The notes under the pieces are model-generated. The model saw only the letters and a list, made by a program, of their open reading frames with translations. It made no database searches and was not told the DNA's origin. From assembly GCA_020633515.1 (NCBI GenBank), contig JACKDM010000020.1:1-64000 (forward strand): a stretch of 64,000 nucleotides of DNA. Direction: 5' to 3'. This stretch comes from Myxococcales bacterium. GTDB taxonomy: Bacteria; Myxococcota; Bradymonadia; UBA7976; UBA1532. Below are positions 1 through 10,129 of this stretch, in pieces (the first letter of the stretch is position 1; every line of letters begins with the position of its first letter). The position numbers and the translations under genes are program-made.

Positions 1-816
1 GTCTTCGTCGAAGCCGAGCACCCCAGCCTCTACCGCGTACACGACGACCCGCCCACCGAGGCGCTCGTGCGCTTCCGCCGCCTCGCCGAGCTGCTCGGCG
101 CCCCGATCTCCTCCCACGCCGACGACGTGCGCGCGCTCGACGCCTGGGTCGCCAGCATCACCGAGCACCCCCTCCGCGACCTCCTCAACTTCGCGCTCCT
201 GCGCGCCATGGCCAAGGCCGAGTACCGCGCCGAGCTCTCGCCCCACTTCGGCCTCGGCGCGCCCCGCTACCTGCACTTCACCAGCCCCATCCGCCGCTAC
301 CCCGACCTCGTCGTGCACCGGCTCATCAAGGCCGCGCTCGCCGGCGAAGAGACCGCCGACTTCGACGAGCTCGCCGAGATCGCCCGCGAGACCAGCCGCA
401 GCGAGCGCATCGTCGTCGACGCCGAGCGCACCGTCATGGCGCTCTACAAGGCGCTCGCCATGCTCGGCCACGTCGGACAGGTCACCGAAGGCGTCGTGAT
501 GGGCGTCACCCGCGCCGGCCTCTTCGTGCAGCTCGGGCAGTACAACGTCGAGGGCTACCTGCCCCTCGACCGCACCGGCGAGCACTACCGCCTCACCCCC
601 GACGGCACCGCGCTCGTCGAGATGCGCAGCGGCGCCCGCCACCGCCTCGGCGACGCCGTCCGGGTCAAGATCCACGACGTCAGCGTGCGCGAGCGCCGCA
701 TCGAGCTCGCGCTCGTGCGCGCCCTCGACCACAAGGTCCACCGCCCCCACCGCCCCGCGCGCCCCGCCCGCCCGACGAAGCGCTTCACCGGCCGCTCCCG
801 CGGCGGACGCCGCTGA
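1..816 (+). CDS. rnr: RNase R/RNase II-type exoribonuclease, C-terminal part (5' end outside window)
   Basis: The reading frame is open from the first base of the window, so the start lies to the left. The residues present match the end of the RNB catalytic domain of RNase R: a segment [16 protein letters not shown] (about residues 95-110 of the visible part) is the family signature following the catalytic centre. It is followed by an S1-type RNA-binding domain (from about [20 protein letters not shown]) and a short Arg/Pro/Lys-rich basic tail ending in GRSRGGRR. RNase R degrades structured RNA 3' to 5' in the cytoplasm. RNase II also has these domains, but the basic tail after S1 favours RNase R. 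The next gene starts about 57 bases downstream on the same strand. Confidence 0.88.
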   Translation, partial: VFVEAEHPSLYRVHDDPPTEALVRFRRLAELLGAPISSHADDVRALDAWVASITEHPLRDLLNFALLRAMAKAEYRAELSPHFGLGAPRYLHFTSPIRRYPDLVVHRLIKAALAGEETADFDELAEIARETSRSERIVVDAERTVMALYKALAMLGHVGQVTEGVVMGVTRAGLFVQLGQYNVEGYLPLDRTGEHYRLTPDGTALVEMRSGARHRLGDAVRVKIHDVSVRERRIELALVRALDHKVHRPHRPARPARPTKRFTGRSRGGRR

Positions 817-872
817 CCGCGACGCGCCCCGCGCCCCGGCATCTATTGCCACCACCCACCCGGAGTCCCCCT

Positions 873-1817
873 ATGCTCATCGCGTGGTCGTCGATCATCG
901 GCGGTCTCGTGCTCCTCGTCGTCGGCGGCGAGGCCCTCGTCCGCGGCGCCGCCGGCCTCGCCCGCCGGGCCCGCGTCACCCCCACCGTCATCGGCCTCAC
1001 CATCGTCGCCGCCGGCACCTCGATGCCCGAGCTCGTCGTCTCGGTGCTCGCCGCGCTCGAAGGCGCGCCCGACCTCTCGGTCGGCAATGTCGTCGGCAGC
1101 AACATCTTCAACATCGCCGCCATCCTCGGCATCGCCGCCGCGCTCGCGCCGCTCACCGTCGAGCGATCCACGCTGCGCCGCGAGTACCCGGTCATGCTCA
1201 TCGCCGCGATCGGCCTGCACCTGCTCGCGCTCGACGGCGACATCGGCCGCCTCGAAGGCGCCGCCCTGCTCACCGGCATGATCGTCTTCATCGCCCTCAC
1301 CGTGCGCGCCGGCCGCCGCGACCACGCCAGCATCACCAGCGAAGACGACGTCCCCACCGGCACCGGCAGCCTCGGCGGCGACCTCGCCGCGACCCTCCTC
1401 GGCGCCGCCGTCCTCGCCGGCGGCTCCAAGCTCCTCGTCGACGGCGCCGTCGACGTCGCGACCACCTGGGGCGTCTCGAAGGCCGTCATCGGCCTCACCA
1501 TCGTCGCCGCCGGCACCAGCCTCCCCGAGCTCGCCGCCTCGGTCATCGCCGCCCGCAAGGGCCACGCCGACATGGCGATCGCCAATGTCGTCGGCTCCAA
1601 CATCTTCAACGTGCTCGGCATCCTCGGCACCACCGCGCTCATCCACCCGCTCGCCGTGCCCGAAGAGATCATCGCCCGCGACGACTGGTGGATGATCGGG
1701 CTCTCGGCGCTGCTGCTGCCCTTGATGGCGACCGGGCTGCGCATCAACCGCGGCGAGGGCGCGCTGTTGCTCGTCGCGTTCGGTGGCTACCTCACGATGC
1801 TCTTCATGTCGATGTAG
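873..1817 (+). CDS. calcium/sodium antiporter family membrane protein (CaCA, YrbG-like)
   Basis: This 314-residue integral membrane protein has the internal duplication of the Ca2+/cation antiporter superfamily. The first alpha-repeat reads [17 protein letters not shown] then [17 protein letters not shown]; the second reads [17 protein letters not shown] then [16 protein letters not shown]. The acidic residues in the GTS-PEL motifs are the family's cation-binding positions. Ten hydrophobic segments are arranged as five plus five, and the length is usual for YrbG-type exchangers. I chose the ATG at 873 because it begins directly with the first membrane segment; a TTG at 846 in the same frame would add nine unlikely Pro-rich residues. 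A strong hairpin follows the stop codon. Substrate (Ca2+, Na+ or another cation) cannot be told from sequence. Confidence 0.93.
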   Translation: MLIAWSSIIGGLVLLVVGGEALVRGAAGLARRARVTPTVIGLTIVAAGTSMPELVVSVLAALEGAPDLSVGNVVGSNIFNIAAILGIAAALAPLTVERSTLRREYPVMLIAAIGLHLLALDGDIGRLEGAALLTGMIVFIALTVRAGRRDHASITSEDDVPTGTGSLGGDLAATLLGAAVLAGGSKLLVDGAVDVATTWGVSKAVIGLTIVAAGTSLPELAASVIAARKGHADMAIANVVGSNIFNVLGILGTTALIHPLAVPEEIIARDDWWMIGLSALLLPLMATGLRINRGEGALLLVAFGGYLTMLFMSM

Positions 1818-1829
1818 CCATCGGCGACA

Positions 1830-1865
1830 GCCATCGCGCCCGATCGAGAGACCGGGCGCGATGGC
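1830..1865. terminator. bidirectional hairpin terminator between convergent genes
   Basis: A perfect 13-bp stem (1830-1842 pairing with 1853-1865) with a 10-base loop sits between the stop of the antiporter (1817) and the stop of the leftward VapA-like gene (1873). There is no U-tract on either strand, as is common in GC-rich genomes. The position between two convergent stops supports a terminator role for both. Confidence 0.7.
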
Positions 1866-1872
1866 ATCATGC

Positions 1873-2322
1873 CTACCAGCTCCCCTTGCCGCCGAAGACA
1901 CCGATCACCGTCGAGACCGAGCCCGACTCGAAGTGCCCGAGCAGGTTCGAGCTGCCGTCGAAGAAGAGCACGCTGGTGTACGCCGCCGCGGCGTTGAGCT
2001 CGAACGACTTGGTGTTGGCATACAGCGCGTTGATGTCATCGGTGTAGACATCGCCGAAGAGCGCGCCGCCGCCGGGCGTCGCGACGCCGCCCGCGTTGCC
2101 GTTGAAGGTCTCGCCGCCGCTGATCTTCACCTGGACCTTCAGGTAGAAGATGGCGCTCGCGATGCTGCCGTTGGCCGAGTAGGAGGTCGTCGCCGCCTCG
2201 AGCTTCGCGCTCGCGGCGTCGATCTTGTCCTGCGGCAAACGACCGGTGAGGCGCTCGCGGAAGCCGCTGATCAGCGCGGCCCGGTCGACGGCGGGCGACT
2301 TGCCACCATGGGTGTCGGACAT
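1873..2322 (-). CDS. VapA-like (R. equi virulence-associated protein family) small protein
   Basis: The product is 149 residues. Its C-terminal ~80 residues resemble the core of Rhodococcus equi VapA as I remember it: TFNGNAGGVATPGGGALFG, then VYTDDINALYANTKSFELNA, then LFFDGSSNLLGHFESGSVST and IGVFGGKGSW at the very end. These correspond in order to VapA segments with G-D-AGG-T-PG-GAL-G, a T-D-LY--T-SF--NA stretch, FFD--G--LGH---G-VST and a terminal VG-GGGSGSW. Vap proteins of known structure are eight-stranded antiparallel barrels. Unlike VapA there is no signal peptide: the N-terminus (MSDTHGGKSPAVDRAALIS) is hydrophilic with a predicted helix, so it is either cytosolic or exported by another route. 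The start has a good AGGAGAT ribosome site. The gene stands alone between a convergent antiporter and a 250-base spacer. Confidence 0.8.
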   Translation of the reverse strand: MSDTHGGKSPAVDRAALISGFRERLTGRLPQDKIDAASAKLEAATTSYSANGSIASAIFYLKVQVKISGGETFNGNAGGVATPGGGALFGDVYTDDINALYANTKSFELNAAAAYTSVLFFDGSSNLLGHFESGSVSTVIGVFGGKGSW

Positions 2323-2575
2323 GAGACATCTCCTCGATGTGGTGATGGCATCGCCGCATGGGTTCATGGCATCAGCGGCGCTGCCGTTGTGGGTCGAGCG
2401 ACCCTGCGTCGCTCGCGTCCGAGGATGAGCAACGGCCATGCCATGCCATCGGCGGCGTGTCTCTCCCCAATGACCGCGGTCCCACCGCCGTCGCCCCCCG
2501 TCGACGCGCCCGCCTATGGGACGCCCCGTACCGTCCGTTACCGTCCGCGCGAGTGTCCGGGCGGTGTCGCCCGGC

Positions 2576-3729
2576 TCACCCCCCCGCCCGCGCCCCTTCG
2601 CTGCCCCCCGCTCCGCGCGCGCGCCAGTGGAAGCGCGCCTCGACCGACTCGCGCCGGCCCTCGACCGCCGCCGCGATGCGATCGCCGAGCACCGGCGCGA
2701 ACTTGAACGCGTGCCCGCTGCCGCCGCAGGCGACCACCAGCCCCGCGCGCGTCGGGTCGCGGTCGATCCAGAAGTGGCCGTCGAAGGTGTCGCAGTAGGC
2801 GCACAGCCGCGTCGATTCGAGCGGCGCGTCGGCGAGCGCGGGGAAGGTGACGCGGAGGAAGGCGCGGGCGTCGTCGACGACGCCGGGCGGCACGATCCGC
2901 GGCCCGCGCGGGTCGAGGGGGACGCCCGCGGCGTGGCGGGCGACCTTGACGAGGCCGTCGGGGGTGGCGGCGAAGCCATACCAGCCGGTCGCGGCGATGT
3001 CGGCGGCCCAGGGCACGAAACGCGGCGGGCGCCAGTCGATGGCATCGGGCGCCCGGAACATCAGGATGGGATGGCCGGTCGCGCGCATGACTTCGGCGAG
3101 CGCGGGCACGAGCGTGGGGGTCCAGGCGCCGGCGGCGACGACGGTGACGTCGGCCTCGATGACATCACCGCCAGCGCGGACGCCGACGACCCTGCCCGCG
3201 CGCTCGACGAGCGCGTCGACGGCGAGACCCTCGCAGAGCTCGACCCCGGCGGCGCGCGCGTCGGCGTAGAGCCGGTTCATCACCGCGCTCGCCGCCGCCC
3301 AGCCGGCGCGGCGGTCGAGGAAGCCGTCGGGGTACGCCTCGGCGCGCCAGCCGGGGAAGCGTTCGGCGAGCGCGGCGGCGTCGAGGCGCTCGACCGGCCA
3401 GCCGCGGGCGGCGAGGGTGGCGTACGAGCGCGCTTCGAAGCCATCGGGTGGCATCGGGCCGCGGGTGCGGAGCAGGAAGCCGTCTTCGTGGTACAGGACC
3501 TCGCCCCAGCGCGCGTTCCAGTCATGCCAGCGGGTGATGGCATCGGCTGCCATCTGGACGTAGACGATGTCATCACCGTAGGCGGCGCGCACGACCTTGC
3601 TGTGATCGGTCGACGCCGCCTCGGGGCGCGGCAGCGGGCCGGGGTCGACGAGGCGCACGGCGTGGCCGCGGGCGGCGAGCGCGATCGCGCCGGTGGCGCC
3701 GAAGACGCCGGCGCCGACGACGGTGACCT

Positions 3730-3733
<4 letters not shown>
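2576..3733 (-). CDS. FAD-dependent oxidase of the sarcosine oxidase (MSOX/PIPOX) type
   Basis: This 385-residue DAO-superfamily flavoprotein starts with a Rossmann FAD motif (VVGAGVFGATGA, Gly at 7, 9 and 12). The following EAASTDHSKVVRAAYG stretch is typical of monomeric sarcosine oxidase relatives. Near the C-terminus RLCAYCDTFDGHFWID aligns with the MSOX segment holding the cysteine that binds FAD covalently, and GSGHAFKFAPVLGD matches the conserved GFSGHGFKF motif. It therefore probably oxidises an N-methyl or secondary amine, releasing H2O2; the substrate is unknown. The GTG start overlaps the TGA of the upstream RND pump gene by four bases (GTGA), indicating translational coupling, an unusual partnership for this enzyme class. 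Confidence 0.88.
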
Positions 3734-6894
<3,161 letters not shown>

Positions 6895-6924
6895 GGCACG
6901 CTCATCGGAGTCTCATCGGGGCGG

Positions 6925-7275
6925 TCAGGCGCCGGCCTGCTCGGCGCGGCGCATCTGGTAGAGGCGGTCGGCGGCGTCGTCGGAGCCGAGGTAGTGCACG
7001 AGCGCGCGCCGCAGCACCATGGCGACGGGGCGCTCTTCGAAGTCGGCGATCTGCTGGTAGGTGGCGAGCACCTCGGGGGTGAGCTTGATCTCGATCGAAG
7101 AGATGTCACTCAGTGTCTCTTCGAGCTGTTCGAGGGCCATCGAGAGGCGCGCGACGCGGTAGTCACCGGCCTTGACCTTCTCGGTGATGCGATTGGTGAG
7201 GTCATCGGTCGACAGCCATTCACCGTCGACGAGGATGCGTTCGCGGTCGATGTCGAGGTCGAAGGTCTCGCTCAT
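6925..7275 (-). CDS. conserved-looking small cytosolic protein of unknown function (116 aa)
   Basis: I do not recognise this family. The product is acidic, without signal peptide or membrane segment, and predicted mostly helical. The N-terminus (FDLDIDRERILVDGEWLSTD) suggests a small beta element followed by a helix, and SSIEIKLTPEVLATYQQIAD resembles the start of a ribbon-helix-helix-like or CopG-type segment, which is only a hint. The start codon has an excellent GGGAGGTGA ribosome site. It sits between the TolC-like gene (89 bases upstream) and the RND permease (30 bases downstream), the place where a periplasmic adaptor gene would normally be, yet it cannot be an adaptor: it is far too short and has no lipoyl or hairpin domain. 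A role in regulating the pump is possible but unproven. Confidence 0.8.
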   Translation of the reverse strand: MSETFDLDIDRERILVDGEWLSTDDLTNRITEKVKAGDYRVARLSMALEQLEETLSDISSIEIKLTPEVLATYQQIADFEERPVAMVLRRALVHYLGSDDAADRLYQMRRAEQAGA

Positions 7276-7363
7276 GGGTGGTCACCTCCCAGCGTTGGCG
7301 GGAGTCTACCGCAGGTCGGGGCGAAGCGAGCAAGTTTCGCGTCAGCGGTGCATATGCGAATCG

Positions 7364-8866
7364 TCAAGGCTCGGCGAGCTGCAAGCCATAGGCATCGAGG
7401 AGGCCGCCGGTGAGCTGCTGCACGCGGACGCGGGCGATGAGGCGGTCGGCCTCGGCGCGGGCGACGGTGAGGCGGGCTTCGGCGAGGTCCTGCTGGACCT
7501 GGAGCACGTCGAGGTTGGTCGCGCGCCCCGATTCGAACTTGAGGCGCTCGGCCTCGACGGCGTCGGCGGCGAGCGCGGCGACCTCGGTGTCGAGCTCGAC
7601 GGTGGTGTCGGCGGCGAGCGCGGCGCGGACCGCTTCGCCGACCTCGATGCGCACGCTCTCGCGGAGCGATTGCAGCTCGGCTTCGAGCGCACGCATCGCG
7701 AGGCGGACGCGGGCGGTCTCACCCTCGGCGACGTTGTTGGCGGGGGCCCAGGCGAACTCGAGGCTCGCGCCATAGAAGTGGGTGTCGTTGTCGGGCAGGC
7801 TCGCGAGCGCGTCGCCGTAGCGGTCGGAGATGCCGGCCTGCGCGACGACGAGGCTGAGGTCGAGGCGGGGGCGGCCCTGGTCTTCCTGCACCCGCAGCGA
7901 GCTCTGGAGCTGGCGGCGCTCGATGGCGCGGAGCGCGATGGTGGGGTTCTCCGCCTCGGCGGCGCTCGCGGCGGCGTCGAGGGTGAGCGCGAAGGCTTCG
8001 GCCTCGCCGAAGGGCGCGGCGCTGACGTCCTCGCGGTCGAGCCAGACGGCGAGCGTGGCCCGGCGGTCGGCGAGCGCGAGCCGGGCGACGGCGAGCTCGC
8101 GGGTGCGGCGGGCGACGGCTTGGGCGACAACAGGGCGATCGGCGGGGGCGAGGCGGCCGACCTCGATCTGCGCCTCGGTGGCGGCGAGCTGTTCGCGGGC
8201 GAGCGCGAGCGCCTGCGCGCGGATCTCGACGGCCTGCGCGGCATAGGCGAGCTCGGCCCAGGCGGAGACGACGGTCGCGATGAGCGCCTCGGCGGTCTCG
8301 CGCTGCTGGAGGCGGGCGGCGTCGACCTGCGCCTCGGCCTGCTCGATCGCGGCGGTGTTGACGTCCTGGCCGAAGCCGCGCAGCAGCGGCTGGGTGAGGG
8401 TGAGCCGGAGCTGGGTCTCGTAGCACTCCGACGAGGTGAGGCCGGGGATGCAGTTCTGGAAGGGGTTGTCGGTGGCGGTGAAGTCGTTGGCGAAGTCGAG
8501 GCCGACGCGGGTGCCCCAGACGAGCGGCTGGAGGAGGCCGACGTCGAGCGCGCCCTGGCGGGTGTCGAAGCGGCGGCGGAGGGTGACGACGTCGCCGTCG
8601 ACGGTGGGCTCTTCGACGGTGAGCGTGCGGCGCGAGGTGTTGTAGTCGAGGCGGCCGGTGATCTGGAGGTCGAAGGCGCCCTCGGCGGCGGTGACGGCGG
8701 CGCGCTGTTCGCGGATGCGGAGCCCGGCGGCGCGGAGGCCGGGGTCGCGCTCGACGGCGATGCGCACGGCGTCGGCGGGCGTGAGCGGCGCGGCGAGCGC
8801 GGGCGCTGCGAGCAGAGGGGTGGCGAGGAGCGCGAGGAGGAGCGGGGCGAGGGGGGGGCGGTGCAT
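7364..8866 (-). CDS. TolC-family outer membrane efflux protein
   Basis: The 500-residue product begins with a signal peptide (MHRPPLAPLLLALLATPLLA, cleavage after AAPALA). Two repeats of the outer membrane efflux protein fold follow, rich in long amphipathic helices (for example ETAEALIATVVSAWAELAYA and VVAQAVARRTRELAVARLAL), with beta segments such as FDLQITGRLDYNTSRRTL. An internal disulfide-sized insertion (NPFQNCIPGLTSSECYETQL) lies near residue 125. The trimer would form the outer membrane channel for the RND permease encoded downstream on the same strand. The same frame stays open far upstream, but the signal peptide fixes the start at 8866. Confidence 0.9.
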   Translation of the reverse strand: MHRPPLAPLLLALLATPLLAAPALAAPLTPADAVRIAVERDPGLRAAGLRIREQRAAVTAAEGAFDLQITGRLDYNTSRRTLTVEEPTVDGDVVTLRRRFDTRQGALDVGLLQPLVWGTRVGLDFANDFTATDNPFQNCIPGLTSSECYETQLRLTLTQPLLRGFGQDVNTAAIEQAEAQVDAARLQQRETAEALIATVVSAWAELAYAAQAVEIRAQALALAREQLAATEAQIEVGRLAPADRPVVAQAVARRTRELAVARLALADRRATLAVWLDREDVSAAPFGEAEAFALTLDAAASAAEAENPTIALRAIERRQLQSSLRVQEDQGRPRLDLSLVVAQAGISDRYGDALASLPDNDTHFYGASLEFAWAPANNVAEGETARVRLAMRALEAELQSLRESVRIEVGEAVRAALAADTTVELDTEVAALAADAVEAERLKFESGRATNLDVLQVQQDLAEARLTVARAEADRLIARVRVQQLTGGLLDAYGLQLAEP

Positions 8867-9109
8867 GGTCGGGGGAGGATAGCGGGTGAGGGGGGCGAGG
8901 GCCAAGCCCACAAGCGCGGGGGCGGTGCGCGCGGCGGCGCGGTCGGCGGGCTGGTCAGCGGGCGAGCGTTGGGATAGCGTGCTCTCGCGGCCGTCCGGTG
9001 GCGGCGTGTGGGAGGTGTGTCGATGGTCGCGGTGTTGCTGGCAGATGCGGGTGGTGGCATGGGGCGATGGCATCGGGCGATGGCATGGCCCGAAGGGATG
9101 GAGTGAGGC

Positions 9110-10039
9110 ATGGATCGCATCTGCGCGGAGTGTCGGTTCTTTCGCGTGACCGAGGCGCGGCCCGAGGGTGACATCGGCAAGTGCCGGCTCGACAAGGTGA
9201 TCGGGGTGTTTCGCGACTCGATGCGGGCGTGCGGCTCGTTCTCGCGGCAGGGGGAGACCGCGCTGCCGCCGCCGTCGCCGGAGCGGCGGCGGGTCGCGGT
9301 GACGACGCGCGCGGGCGGCGCGCCGGCGCGGGCGCGGGTGGGGGCGGAGCGGGTCGCCGAGGTGCTGCAGACGCTCGATCCGCGGGCGCTCAAGGCGGCG
9401 CTCGCGGCGCTGCTCGCCGGCGTTCAGGCGTTGCCGGTCGAGGAGCTGGCGCGGCGGTGGTCGGGTGACATGCTGCTCGTGCCGGCCGATGACAGCCTCA
9501 AGAGCAAGGATCTGCCGCTCGAACAGCTCTTTCACAAGCTGGTGATGGTGCGGGACAACCTGCGGGTGCTGGAGCAGAAGATCAACAGTCACGCGACGTT
9601 GCACGACGCGGAGAAGATCGACTTGCAGGCGCGGCTGACGCGGTGCCAGGGCGCGGCGCTGTCGCTCGCGGCGCGATGGGTGCCGGCCGGGGCGGGGGTC
9701 GACGCCGACGCGATGGCGGTGCTGCTGGCGTTGGTCGAGGAGAGCGAGCACGAGGCGCTCGCGCTGCCGGCGCCGGCGCTGGGGGATCGGTGGCAGGGGG
9801 GGCGGGTGTGTTATGGCAGCGAGGGCACGGTCGAGGAGCCGATCGAGCGGTTCTTCCATCGGCTGGTGGTGCTGCGTGATCGCTTGATGGGGCTCGAGGC
9901 GGCGGTGTCGGCGCATCCGCACGTCGGGCGTGATGACTCGGCGCAGATCGCGGGCTACGTGCGGCGGTGCTTCGGGTCGCTGACGACGTTCAACGTGTTG
10001 TTCAAGGATCGGGCGGATTACTTCAGCAGCGGGCGCTGA
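9110..10039 (+). CDS. hypothetical protein with N-terminal four-cysteine metal/Fe-S-like motif
   Basis: The 309-residue product has a compact N-terminal module with cysteines at 5, 8, 25 and 41 (C-x2-C-x16-C-x15-C) in the contexts CAECRFF, GDIGKCRLD and DSMRACGSF. This spacing could bind zinc or a small iron-sulfur cluster, as in HiPIP-like domains, but I cannot name the family. A Pro/Arg-rich linker follows. Two apparently homologous halves come next: SKDLPLEQLFHKLVMVRDNLRVLEQKI and TVEEPIERFFHRLVVLRDRLMGLEAAV share the pattern E-(R/Q)-(L/F)FH-LV--RD-L--LE, each followed by a short helix and an aromatic-ended segment. No signal peptide is present, so it is probably cytosolic. It is monocistronic and ends before a strong hairpin. 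Confidence 0.75.
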   Translation: MDRICAECRFFRVTEARPEGDIGKCRLDKVIGVFRDSMRACGSFSRQGETALPPPSPERRRVAVTTRAGGAPARARVGAERVAEVLQTLDPRALKAALAALLAGVQALPVEELARRWSGDMLLVPADDSLKSKDLPLEQLFHKLVMVRDNLRVLEQKINSHATLHDAEKIDLQARLTRCQGAALSLAARWVPAGAGVDADAMAVLLALVEESEHEALALPAPALGDRWQGGRVCYGSEGTVEEPIERFFHRLVVLRDRLMGLEAAVSAHPHVGRDDSAQIAGYVRRCFGSLTTFNVLFKDRADYFSSGR

Positions 10040-10090
10040 AGCCATCGGGGAGGTGGGTTCGTCGGATGGGATGGGCGGGGATGGGATCGA

Positions 10091-10118
10091 GGACCCGGCG
10101 ATGCCTCACGCCGGGTCC
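10091..10118. terminator. bidirectional hairpin terminator
   Basis: A perfect 10-bp stem (10091-10100 with 10109-10118) closes an 8-base loop between the stop of the rightward four-cysteine gene (10039) and the stop of the leftward TonB receptor (10130). No U-tract is present. Confidence 0.7.
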
Positions 10119-10129
10119 CGCGGCGACGC

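Noticed and set aside
846..875. TTG start giving a longer antiporter
   Set aside because: The added residues are Pro/Thr/Arg-rich and precede the first membrane helix; ATG 873 is the natural start.
7364..10045. 893-codon frame extending the TolC-like gene upstream
   Set aside because: The signal peptide at 8866 marks the start, and the upstream extension is antisense to the four-cysteine gene.
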